DNA from: Desulfurococcales archaeon
GTDB taxonomy: Archaea; Thermoproteota; Thermoprotei_A; Sulfolobales; Ignisphaeraceae
Assembly: GCA_027066265.1 (NCBI GenBank)
Contig: JAMOOB010000183.1
Coordinates: forward strand, 1-11,257
DNA length: 11,257 nt
Reading direction: 5' to 3'
Made by a program: the position numbers and the translations under genes. Within the stretch, counting starts at the first letter, position 1. Every line of letters starts with the position of its first letter. The notes under the pieces are model-generated. The model did no database searches and was not told the DNA's origin. It saw nothing but the letters and a program-made list of their open reading frames with translations. Below are positions 1-6,293 of this stretch, piece by piece.

Positions 1-7
1 TACTGTT

Positions 8-334
8 TTAGGTACTAGCTTCAGCCAGTTCTGCGAAACCAATATTCATCACGTTGATGCTATCCTCCTCAACCTCTAGAAAGCTTTTGCTAACATCCTC
101 ACTCTTCCTAAGCACGACCACTACGACTGTCGAATCTCCTAGATCTACCATGTATGCTCTCCCATTCCTAACCATACCTTCGACTACTCTATCCTCTACG
201 GTGAGCACTCTACGATTCTTATTACGCTCCTCAGCACGTCGTGACCTAGATGTTAGTATGGGTATGGCAGCAGACGCAAAGAGAGCTGCGGAAACGGCTG
301 TAGAGAAAAGTACCTCGATCATCATCGCACCCAT
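8..334 (-). CDS. Small membrane-anchored protein of unknown function
   Basis: I do not recognise this family. From the chosen ATG at 334 it is 108 residues: a hydrophobic Ala-rich helix at about residues 5-25, an abrupt basic stop-transfer segment (RSRRAEERNKNRR), then a soluble, Val-rich and probably beta-rich domain of about 65 residues with an acidic C-terminal part. This predicts one N-terminal membrane anchor with the domain in the cytoplasm. The frame stays open upstream to a GTG at 415 (135 residues), but a TATA box at 357-364 lies about 26 nt before the ATG at 334, which suggests a leaderless mRNA from the inner start. A second ATG at 340 is also possible. It is divergent from pyrG. 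The opposite-strand frame over this gene is Ser/Thr-rich with no recognisable character and looks like a shadow. Confidence 0.65.
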   Translation of the reverse strand: MGAMMIEVLFSTAVSAALFASAAIPILTSRSRRAEERNKNRRVLTVEDRVVEGMVRNGRAYMVDLGDSTVVVVVLRKSEDVSKSFLEVEEDSINVMNIGFAELAEAST

Positions 335-343
335 AGCCATAGT

Positions 344-360
344 TAAGCATCGTATGCTTA
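344..360. promoter_or_regulatory. Perfect 7-bp inverted repeat, candidate operator
   Basis: TAAGCAT (344-350), a 3-nt spacer CGT, then ATGCTTA (354-360) form a perfect palindrome. It overlaps the end of the minus-strand TATA box and covers the DNA between the box and the predicted transcription start at 334. This is where archaeal repressors of the Lrp, MarR or TrmB kind block TBP/TFB or polymerase. The regulator is unknown and none is encoded in the window. Confidence 0.4.
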
Positions 361-364
361 TAAA
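357..364 (-). promoter_or_regulatory. TATA box for the 108-residue membrane protein gene
   Basis: On the minus strand the sequence reads TTTATAAG, a good archaeal TATA element. Its centre is 26-27 nt from the ATG at 334, the spacing expected between a TATA box and an archaeal transcription start, so the message is probably leaderless. The upstream BRE position is not clearly purine-rich. Confidence 0.5.
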
Positions 365-442
365 CAACGACACGAAGTATCGAGGCATTGATAATACCTT
401 ACTGTAGTAACACACCGTGAGAACTCCATGAGGATCTCAATG

Positions 443-503
443 GTTGCTACCATTTCACTAGAAGCAACGGTATATTCTGGTGGAGCAACTGGAGTAACCA
501 CCA
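443..503 (+). repeat. Two adjacent 6-bp hairpins with a shared alternative pairing partner
   Basis: GTTGCT (443-448) can pair with AGCAAC (463-468). TGGTGG (478-483) can pair with CCACCA (498-503). The loop of the second hairpin contains another AGCAAC (484-489), so the first arm has two possible partners. The segment lies between the divergent small membrane protein gene and pyrG. It is upstream of the nearest TATA-like element of pyrG, so it is not clearly in the pyrG leader. It could be chance or a protein-binding region. Confidence 0.25.
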
Positions 504-566
504 TTTTCGTTACACGAAACCTTCACGAAATCGATACTTTCGGAGACCCCTCTCCGGGAGCGACGC

Positions 567-574
567 TCATAAAT
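567..574 (+). promoter_or_regulatory. Weak TATA-like element upstream of pyrG
   Basis: TCATAAAT is centred about 33 nt before the pyrG ATG, which would give a leader of about 8 nt. It is an imperfect TATA match without a convincing BRE. An alternative, GTATATTC near 470-477, would give a leader of roughly 100 nt. Confidence 0.3.
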
Positions 575-603
575 CCCCCAAAGCAATGTTTTGAGTGGGC
601 TAG

Positions 604-2214
604 ATGGCGAAGTTCATCTTCGTTACTGGTGGAGTTCTTAGTAGCGTTGGCAAGGGTGTTGTATCTGCGTCGATAGCCATGCTCATCAAAGCGATGGGAT
701 ACAACGTTACTGCGATCAAGATAGATCCTTACATAAACGTGGATGCCGGAACTATGAATCCCTACGCACACGGAGAAGTCTTCGTGACAGAGGACGGTGG
801 CGAAACGGATCTCGATCTTGGTCACTACGAGCGATTCTTGAACATGAACCTATCGAAGAAGAACAACATTACAACGGGCCAGATATACTACTCCGTAATA
901 ATGAAGGAGCGCAAAGGTGAGTACCTCGGGGCTACGGTCCAGATAATTCCTCACATAACGGACGAGATCAAGAATCGTATAATCGAGATTGCGAGAGAGT
1001 ACGGAGCCGATTTCACTATCGTAGAGATCGGAGGAACAGTAGGCGATATCGAAGGCTTGCCGTTTCTAGAAGCTGCTAGGCAGATGAGGCTTGAACACGG
1101 TCCTACGAATACGCTATTCATCCACGTAGCGCTAGTCCCAACACTTAGGACTACGGGTGAACAGAAGACGAAACCCGTTCAACATAGTGTACAAGAACTT
1201 CGTAGAATCGGTATCCAGCCAGACATAATCATAGCTCGATGCGAACGGCCTCTCGAACCGGAAGCACGTAGAAAGATAGCATTGTTCGGAAACGTTTCTC
1301 CGGAAGCCGTGTTCTCGGATCACGATGTTGAAACAATCTACGAGGTTCCACTACTTCTACACGAGCAAGGTATACTGAGGGTGATATGCAACAAGATGAA
1401 CGTTGAGTACCGCGAACCCGATCTCTCTAAGTGGATCGAGTTCGTTACGAAATTGAAGAGCGCTTCCAAACGCGTACGTATAGCTATGATAGGCAAGTAT
1501 ACGAAGCTCAAGGATAGCTACATAAGCATCATCGAAGCCATCAAGCATGGATCTGCGTACCTCGGAATAAAGCCCGAGTTCGTATGGATAGAGTCTACCG
1601 ATATCGAAGCCGGTAAGATTAGAGTTGAAGACACTCTAAAAGACGTTCACGGAGCACTGATACTTCCCGGCTTCGGGAAGAGAGGTACCGAAGGAAAGAT
1701 TGCAGCTCTTAAGTACTTACGTGAGAACAACATCCCAACGCTTGGAATATGCTTCGGTTTCCAGATGATGATAATAGAGTTCGCTAGAAACGTGCTAGGT
1801 CTTGAGAACGCGAATAGCACAGAGCTCGATCCAAACACACCGCATCCCGTTGTCGATCTTCTACCATCTCAGCGCGGAATAGAGATGTTGGGAGGAACGA
1901 TGAGGCTCGGTGCGAAACCTATCAAGCTTATTCGTGGAACTCGAGTATACGAAGCGTATGGTCGCGACGTAATCTTCGAAAGACATAGGCATAGATATGG
2001 CGTAAATGCACGCTACCTCGATAAATTCGAAGATGCTGGAATGACAGTGAGCGGCTTTAGCTACGATGGCGTCATAGAGTTCATGGAGTTGAGGGATGCA
2101 GAGTTCTACGTAGGTACGCAAGCACATCCAGAGTTTAAAAGCAGACCTCTAGCTCCATCTCCACTATACATGCATTTCCTAAGATTCGTACTACGAAGAG
2201 CATTGAACCCGTAG
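604..2214 (+). CDS. pyrG: CTP synthase (glutamine-hydrolysing)
   Basis: PyrG makes CTP from UTP, ATP and glutamine, the last step of pyrimidine nucleotide synthesis in the cytoplasm. The 536-residue length is normal for the family. The N-terminal amidoligase domain shows the P-loop-like GGVLSSVGKG (9-18), the IDPYINVDAGTM stretch (40-51), Mg-binding D71 in DLGHYERF, and E141 in EIGGTVGDIEG. The C-terminal class I glutamine amidotransferase domain starts near residue 290. It has the oxyanion loop LPGFG (354-358), nucleophile C383 in GICFGFQ (GICLGMQ is usual) and the H508/E510 pair in HPEFKSRP. All catalytic residues are present, so the enzyme should be active. The ATG at 604 matches the usual PyrG N-terminus, which begins a few residues before FVTGG. 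It is divergent from the 108-residue gene and followed by a gene-free stretch, so it is probably monocistronic. Confidence 0.98.
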   Translation: MAKFIFVTGGVLSSVGKGVVSASIAMLIKAMGYNVTAIKIDPYINVDAGTMNPYAHGEVFVTEDGGETDLDLGHYERFLNMNLSKKNNITTGQIYYSVIMKERKGEYLGATVQIIPHITDEIKNRIIEIAREYGADFTIVEIGGTVGDIEGLPFLEAARQMRLEHGPTNTLFIHVALVPTLRTTGEQKTKPVQHSVQELRRIGIQPDIIIARCERPLEPEARRKIALFGNVSPEAVFSDHDVETIYEVPLLLHEQGILRVICNKMNVEYREPDLSKWIEFVTKLKSASKRVRIAMIGKYTKLKDSYISIIEAIKHGSAYLGIKPEFVWIESTDIEAGKIRVEDTLKDVHGALILPGFGKRGTEGKIAALKYLRENNIPTLGICFGFQMMIIEFARNVLGLENANSTELDPNTPHPVVDLLPSQRGIEMLGGTMRLGAKPIKLIRGTRVYEAYGRDVIFERHRHRYGVNARYLDKFEDAGMTVSGFSYDGVIEFMELRDAEFYVGTQAHPEFKSRPLAPSPLYMHFLRFVLRRALNP

Positions 2215-2657
2215 ATACGCCCAAATTCTTGAGCCATGATTAACACCCTCTTCAATCTACTGTCGAAAGGATCCAGACTTTATTTCAAAGCGATGATTGA
2301 CGATAATTAGCATTGTAACAATGCAAGCACTCGACGATACGGACGATAATGTTCCACACCATGGAAGGGAGATGGTTTAGCATGCTACTTAAAGTACATG
2401 GTTGAAGGTCATCTGAAGGATGTTATCGAAAGGATTAGATGCGAAAGACTACGAATAAATCAATTACATCTTTGCTAACGAGACATTGTCCGTATGTAGT
2501 ATCATGACTTTAATAAACCTAGTAAAGGAGTTAATGCTGAAATAGCCGTGACCGTAACTGCGACGATAATCGTGATCGTAGCTAAAATCTTGCTATGATG
2601 GAGGTGCGTCAAGTACCTCTGGAGTTCCTTTAGATTAGCCTCCGTCCTTTACACCTT

Positions 2658-2716
2658 TCTTCTTCACGCTATCGCTAGGAATCGCCGGAATCATACCCAC
2701 CTATGCAAGCTACATA
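2658..2716 (+). repeat. 59-bp direct repeat, intergenic copy
   Basis: It is identical base for base to 3659-3717 inside the LeuT-like transporter gene, in the same orientation, 1001 bp upstream. The flanking sequences on both sides are unrelated, so the ends are sharp. In the transporter frame it would read FFTLSLGIAG and onward, but a TAG lies in frame at 2636-2638 and another soon after the repeat, so it is not part of a working gene. Confidence 0.9.
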
Positions 2717-2873
2717 TCCTCTTTTTTCTACTTTTACCACGGCTACGAGTTACACTAGTCCTCTCAGCCCGCTGAAAGAATCATCATCTACTCAGCTTCC
2801 AGCGCGTTCATCACCATACTTAAGAGTTTGCCAGCTACTTTTAATTTATCTACGATAATACAGCGATACTATA

Positions 2874-2886
2874 GAAAAACTTATAT
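2874..2886 (+). promoter_or_regulatory. BRE/TATA promoter of the LeuT-like transporter unit
   Basis: A purine-rich GAAAAA BRE (2874-2879) is followed by CTTATAT (2880-2886). The expected transcription start is near 2908-2910, a short distance before the transporter start. TACGAT (2851-2856) and ATCGTA (2885-2890) form inverted arms flanking the element, which may be a weak operator. Confidence 0.55.
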
Positions 2887-2912
2887 CGTAAAAACGTAAT
2901 TGAAACTGTATG

Positions 2913-2922
2913 GATGGTGGTG
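2913..2922 (+). promoter_or_regulatory. Shine-Dalgarno deciding the transporter start
   Basis: GATGGTGGTG resembles the archaeal GGTGAT type SD and ends 3 nt before the ATG at 2926. With the promoter at 2874-2886 the transcript would start near 2909, leaving this SD in a short leader. The earlier ATG at 2910 is out of frame and closes after seven codons. Confidence 0.4.
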
Positions 2923-2925
2923 TGC

Positions 2926-4485
2926 ATGGCTGAGGCTCGTAGAGAGTACTGGGCAACAAGAATAGGATTGATACTCGCAATGGCAGGCAACGCTATAGGT
3001 CTCGGAAACTTCCTGAGGTTCCCCGGTAAGGTAGCTGCCTACGGAGGAGGAGCCTTCCTGATTCCGTACTTCATAACGTTGTTCCTCCTAGGAATCCCGC
3101 TATTCTGGCTAGAATGGGCAATAGGTAGGTACGGTGGTGAACACGGTGCTCACTGGCTTGCGCCGATGTTCTACCTCATCGCTAAGAAGAGGTTCGGTGT
3201 ACGTGGTGCAAAAATAGCTGCTGCAATTGGCGGTGGCCTAACACTAGCTGTCGGAATAATGCTCACCGCCTATTACACGAACATAATAGGTTGGATAGCT
3301 TACTGGGCTGGCTGGTGTATATCGGGTAAGATAACGAGCATTACAGAGGTTTCGCAAGCGAAAACGGCATTCATTCAAGTCTTAGCTAATCCAGTGTACA
3401 ACTTGATACCGTGGATCGTAACGTTGGTATTGATAGCCATAATAGTTACGGGAGGAATCGCTAGAGGAATTGAGCGAGCAGCCAAGATAATGATGCCACT
3501 ACTATTCCTCTTCGCAGTCGCACTAATGATCATCGGATTCACGTGGAGAACCCCCGTAAGACCCGAATGGGATTCACTCAAAGGATTCTTCTGGATGTGG
3601 ACGCCCAACATGGCTAAGCTAGCAGATCCCGCCACCTGGCTAGAGGGAACAGGTCAGATCTTCTTCACGCTATCGCTAGGAATCGCCGGAATCATACCCA
3701 CCTATGCAAGCTACATAAGGAAGGAGGAAGACATAGCTCTAACAGCTCTAACTACCGCTACACTTAATGAGATCTGTGAAGTCATTCTTGGTGGTAGCAT
3801 AGCATTCACTTTAGCCTATGCATTCGGAGGTCCCGATGCAATAGCGTTGGTAGCAATCCAGGGCAAATCGCCGTTCGCGCTAACGATGGTTGCGTATCCA
3901 GCCTTCTTCGGAAGGATAGGGCTTGCTGGTGCAGCGCTCGGCGCTATGTGGTACCTATTGCTGTGGTTCGCCGGAGTTACGAGCGCTATGGCGTTAGTAA
4001 ACACGGTTGCAGCGTTGTTAGAGGACTTTGGTATTCGTAGAACGTACGGAAGCTTCATATCGATATTACTACTGCTAGCCGCTGGCATACCTATAACGAT
4101 AGAGGGTATGTTGACGGGGGGCGAAACTGTGTACCTAGACTTCACCGACTTCATAGTAGGATCGCTTCTCCTAGTAGTGACGTGTCTGATCGAAGCAATA
4201 CTGGGAGGATGGTTCGTATGGGGACCCGAAGCACTTGAAGAAGTTAACAGAGGTGGCTATATAAGGATCCCTGAATGGGTGTGGAAATACGTGATCTCGA
4301 TTATAGACCCGATATTCTTGATAGCAATGTTGGTATGGCTACCGATGTCTACCAAGATAGCGAACTTCTTGACAAGGCATCCACTGGCTCCAACGTTCGT
4401 AGGCATATCGGTAACATTAACCATACTGTTGTTCATAATAGGCGCAATCATGGGTTATAAATGTGCTGAAAAGTATGAGAGGTGA
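2926..4485 (+). CDS. LeuT-type Na+-dependent amino acid symporter (NSS/SLC6 family)
   Basis: A 519-residue, roughly 12-helix carrier very close to Aquifex LeuT, which couples amino acid uptake to Na+ entry at the cytoplasmic membrane. TM1 has AGNAIGLGNFLRFP (20-33), matching LeuT positions 19-32 except V23 to Ile. The TM3 tyrosine (LeuT Y108) is Y117. TM6 has FFTLSLGI (246-253), keeping F253, T254 and S256 equivalents but with Ile for F259. LeuT N286 corresponds to N281. TM8 has AGVTSA (349-354), keeping A351, T354 and S355 equivalents, with Leu for I359. The gate pair R30/D404 corresponds to R31 and D408. Na1 and Na2 sites are intact, and the hydrophobic pocket suggests a small or aliphatic amino acid, which is inference. 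The ATG at 2926 gives an N-terminus one residue longer than LeuT and has an SD; an in-frame ATG at 2914 would add four residues. It leads a three-gene unit. Confidence 0.95.
   Translation: MAEARREYWATRIGLILAMAGNAIGLGNFLRFPGKVAAYGGGAFLIPYFITLFLLGIPLFWLEWAIGRYGGEHGAHWLAPMFYLIAKKRFGVRGAKIAAAIGGGLTLAVGIMLTAYYTNIIGWIAYWAGWCISGKITSITEVSQAKTAFIQVLANPVYNLIPWIVTLVLIAIIVTGGIARGIERAAKIMMPLLFLFAVALMIIGFTWRTPVRPEWDSLKGFFWMWTPNMAKLADPATWLEGTGQIFFTLSLGIAGIIPTYASYIRKEEDIALTALTTATLNEICEVILGGSIAFTLAYAFGGPDAIALVAIQGKSPFALTMVAYPAFFGRIGLAGAALGAMWYLLLWFAGVTSAMALVNTVAALLEDFGIRRTYGSFISILLLLAAGIPITIEGMLTGGETVYLDFTDFIVGSLLLVVTCLIEAILGGWFVWGPEALEEVNRGGYIRIPEWVWKYVISIIDPIFLIAMLVWLPMSTKIANFLTRHPLAPTFVGISVTLTILLFIIGAIMGYKCAEKYER
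3659..3717 (+). repeat. 59-bp direct repeat, copy within the transporter TM6 region
   Basis: This is the coding copy of the 59-bp repeat. It covers residues 245-264 of the 519-residue transporter, the unwound part of TM6 with FTLSLG that binds Na+ and substrate in LeuT. It reads continuously with the rest of the gene, so this is the original location and 2658-2716 is the displaced copy. Confidence 0.9.
4479..4485 (+). promoter_or_regulatory. Strong Shine-Dalgarno overlapping the transporter stop
   Basis: GAGGTGA is a near-complete match to the archaeal anti-SD. It covers the last codons and the TGA of the transporter and sits 5 nt before the ATG at 4491. It sets the start of the small membrane protein at 4491 rather than the in-frame GTG at 4482, and couples its translation to the transporter. 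Confidence 0.75.
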
Positions 4486-4490
4486 GATCC

Positions 4491-4697
4491 ATGGGCGAAA
4501 TCATCACCGTAACCGTGACTAAAGCCATCGTAACCACCGTGAACGGCACAACTACTACCATCACTACAACCTCGCTAGCTTCGTTGGTGATCGACTACGC
4601 TGGTGCAAGTGCATTCGCAGCCTTTGGTTGGATCGTTGTACTAAGCTTGCTATCGTTCGTACTCTATCGCTGGTTCAAGTCTAAACGATCTTCGTAA
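4491..4697 (+). CDS. 68-residue single-span membrane protein, candidate small subunit of the LeuT-like carrier
   Basis: Residues 1-30 are Thr/Val-rich (ITVTVTKAIVTTVNGTTTT) with one NGT glycosylation sequon. One hydrophobic helix spans about 38-60, followed by a basic tail (WFKSKRSS). By the positive-inside rule the Thr-rich N-terminus faces outside and the tail the cytoplasm. It begins 5 bp after the transporter stop with a strong SD overlapping that stop, so the two are co-translated. In some bacterial NSS carriers (MetP/MetS in Corynebacterium) a one-helix protein encoded directly downstream is needed for transport. Position, size and topology here suggest a similar role, but I see no sequence identity that proves homology. 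The family itself is unrecognised. Confidence 0.75.
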   Translation: MGEIITVTVTKAIVTTVNGTTTTITTTSLASLVIDYAGASAFAAFGWIVVLSLLSFVLYRWFKSKRSS

Positions 4698-4707
4698 GGA
4701 GCGTTCC

Positions 4708-5379
4708 ATGCTACTCGATCGATTATCAAAAATCTCTTTTTCCCTACGAAGAACTCGATTTCTTCGTCTCGCTGACTACATCGATAAATGCGTATCTCTA
4801 CTTACTAATGCGGACATAGTTAAGAACGATAAAGTTATGCAACTCCTCAACTTGTTGGAAAAGAACGTCGATGAATTGGAGAAGTGCGTCAACACCTCAC
4901 GCGACGAAAGAAAGTGTCTAGAGATCGCGAAGGTTATTTACTGCAACTGTTTTCGTTACTATCTATATGCAACAAACAAAATCCGTGACTTGATTCGTAC
5001 TCGAAGAATGTTGTACCTAGGAATATCTCTCGGCTTACCTTTAATGCCACTCTTCGGAGCAACCTACATCGTCGTAGCAATACTGTTCTTAGCACTGCTC
5101 TGGAACTACATGAACGTCGTTAGGTTCAAGAAGCTAGGCCTCCTATCACTGTATATCGTGGCAACAGCGATACTACCGTTCACAGTTGCCGGTATCAACT
5201 ATGGAGTTTACGCACTTACATCACTGGAAGAACTTCACAGAATCTCTGAAGCACTGAACGTAGATCCGACAACAGCATTAATGATTGCGTTAACGATCTT
5301 CATCGTTTCGTTGGTGAGTACAACCACAATTATTTATTCCCTTGCAAAGCTCTACACGTATCGAGATGCATTTTCGTGA
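4708..5379 (+). CDS. Helical membrane protein of unknown function, third gene of the transporter unit
   Basis: A 223-residue protein I cannot assign to a family. Residues 1-100 are soluble, helical and charged, with five cysteines (28, 60, 70, 79, 81) and basic patches at 14-20 and 97-100. Three or four membrane helices follow at about 101-134 (probably two), 143-167 and 190-211. The ATG at 4708 is preceded by AAGGAGCG at a good distance and lies 10 bp after the TAA of the small membrane protein, so it is probably on the transporter transcript. The large N-terminal domain is predicted cytoplasmic. A role as accessory or regulatory partner of the carrier is inference from position only. It is convergent with the minus-strand operon, with about 57 bp between the stops and no strong T-run terminator visible. 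Confidence 0.75.
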   Translation: MLLDRLSKISFSLRRTRFLRLADYIDKCVSLLTNADIVKNDKVMQLLNLLEKNVDELEKCVNTSRDERKCLEIAKVIYCNCFRYYLYATNKIRDLIRTRRMLYLGISLGLPLMPLFGATYIVVAILFLALLWNYMNVVRFKKLGLLSLYIVATAILPFTVAGINYGVYALTSLEELHRISEALNVDPTTALMIALTIFIVSLVSTTTIIYSLAKLYTYRDAFS

Positions 5380-5436
5380 TGAACTCTTCATGCTCTGATC
5401 CATGATGATACGGACCGCATCTGATTCCAGTAACCA

Positions 5437-5619
5437 TTAACTCGTTTTCCTCTCTAACTCCCTGAATGTCGAGAGCGATGCTGATAACAGCAGCAATCCT
5501 ATGGCTAGCGAGATAAAGGAAGCAGCGTACTTATCGTTTAGAATGAGCATCACCGCCATCACGAAGAACGCTATCGATGAACACGCGAACATCGCAATGA
5601 GGATCTTCTTCAACTCCAT
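5437..5619 (-). CDS. 60-residue two-helix membrane protein, last gene of the MoxR/DUF58 operon
   Basis: Two hydrophobic segments (about 5-27 and 32-49) joined by a short polar turn (NDK) and ended by a charged tail (FRELERKTS) predict a helical hairpin with both ends in the cytoplasm. The start at 5619 is set by GGTGAT (5623-5628, minus strand) 3 nt upstream, and overlaps the end of the preceding gene by 10 bp, so translation is coupled. An in-frame ATG at 5649 gives ten more residues but lacks such an SD. The family is unrecognised. Its fixed place at the end of the operon suggests a small subunit of the same membrane complex. Confidence 0.7.
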   Translation of the reverse strand: MELKKILIAMFACSSIAFFVMAVMLILNDKYAASFISLAIGLLLLSASLSTFRELERKTS

Positions 5620-6293
5620 ACGATCACCAAACCACTTACGTAGTAACAAAGCTCTACGATTATAGCTAGCTGCCGTATCTTAGAAGTACAAACGATTATC
5701 CCCGGCAATAGCAATGCCATCATAATACAGATAGCGTTACCTTTCATTACCAGACCAGCAACGAAAGCTATGCGAGCCAATGAACGTATCATTAGGCATA
5801 GCTTCGATAACTCCATGCTTACATCGATGAGCAATGCCTCCATTCGTTGATTAAGAAACGTGGTTATTGCTAACATCGCCAACATCATTAGCACGAACTT
5901 GTACTCGAATATAGATACGTGAAACTCTGCGCTTATACCCTCGACAACGAATTTCATTGAGTACATCGAGAGCACTATACTTAGCACCGTGACTAGTATA
6001 TACATTGCGTAGCGAGGATCTCTTGCTGCAAGCAGATTCATTGTACGTAGCAGTATGTAGCATAGGAATGCTACCACCATGAGCATCACAGCATCGAATC
6101 TCTGAAGCGATGCCTCGACAACGATCACGAAGAACAACGCCACGGGTATCAGCGAGAATTTCAGCGCGATCTCTACAACCGTACCTATCAACAACGCAAC
6201 CACCGCAACGCATCCTACGGAATTCACCATCATCAAGCCGATCGTCAAGGAAGCATAGATGCTAACGAGTAGTTCCCACCTTAAACTCTTCAT
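5610..6293 (-). CDS. Polytopic membrane protein of the MoxR/DUF58 operon
   Basis: A 227-residue, very hydrophobic protein with roughly six to eight predicted helices (about 8-25, 26-45, 47-63, 67-85, 96-117, 130-147, 172-203, 208-225) and short loops. The longer charged loop RTMNLLAARDPR (83-94) is probably cytoplasmic. No catalytic motif is visible and I cannot name the family. The start at 6293 is supported by a perfect GGTGAT (6299-6304, minus strand) 5 nt upstream, inside the end of the DUF58 gene, giving a 32-bp overlap. MoxR/DUF58 clusters often carry an additional multi-span protein, so this is probably the membrane core or partner of the complex. Confidence 0.8.
   Translation of the reverse strand: MKSLRWELLVSIYASLTIGLMMVNSVGCVAVVALLIGTVVEIALKFSLIPVALFFVIVVEASLQRFDAVMLMVVAFLCYILLRTMNLLAARDPRYAMYILVTVLSIVLSMYSMKFVVEGISAEFHVSIFEYKFVLMMLAMLAITTFLNQRMEALLIDVSMELSKLCLMIRSLARIAFVAGLVMKGNAICIMMALLLPGIIVCTSKIRQLAIIVELCYYVSGLVIVWS

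Larger units (their letters stand above)
2215..2913. other. Gene-free stretch with decayed coding fragments and a transporter-derived repeat
   Basis: There is no intact gene here. Visible items are as follows. A plus-strand frame closing at a TAA at 2476-2478 has protein-like text such as YLKYMVEGHLKDVIERIR. A minus-strand frame at 2502-2648 (48 codons, bounded by stops, no ATG) has a charged amphipathic start and a hydrophobic ILATITIIVAVTVTAISAL stretch. A plus-strand frame over 2530-2600 is also hydrophobic. A 59-bp exact copy of part of the downstream transporter lies at 2658-2716, followed by a T-rich tract (T6 at 2722-2727, T4 at 2732-2735) that could act as an archaeal terminator. The transporter promoter is at the right end. 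The fragments suggest relics of one or more genes, but I cannot assign a family. I see no tRNA or CRISPR signature. Confidence 0.55.

Noticed and set aside
54..407. 117-codon plus-strand frame over the left-end gene
   Set aside because: Ser/Thr-rich low-complexity text without family character; the minus-strand frame has a clear membrane anchor and domain and its own TATA box.
428..676. Plus-strand frame of 82 codons running into pyrG
   Set aside because: It overlaps the pyrG start by over 70 bp in another frame and has no SD or recognisable motif; only its first half looks protein-like.
2530..2600. Relic of a second copy of the 68-residue small protein (EIAVTVTATIIV compared with EIITVTVTKAIV)
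   Set aside because: The resemblance is short and of low complexity, and the order relative to the transporter fragment is the reverse of the intact unit.
3816..4154. 112-codon minus-strand frame inside the transporter gene
   Set aside because: Antisense shadow of a strongly conserved LeuT-type gene.
4482..4490. GTG start at 4482 for the small membrane protein
   Set aside because: GTG at 4482 lies inside the SD itself; the ATG at 4491 has the proper 5-nt spacing.
5380..5436. Bidirectional terminator between the convergent units
   Set aside because: No T-run longer than four and no stable hairpin visible on either strand.
5851..6213. 120-codon minus-strand frame within the polytopic protein gene
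   Set aside because: Arg/Cys-rich text in a second frame of the same strand; the 227-residue frame has regular membrane helices and an SD.
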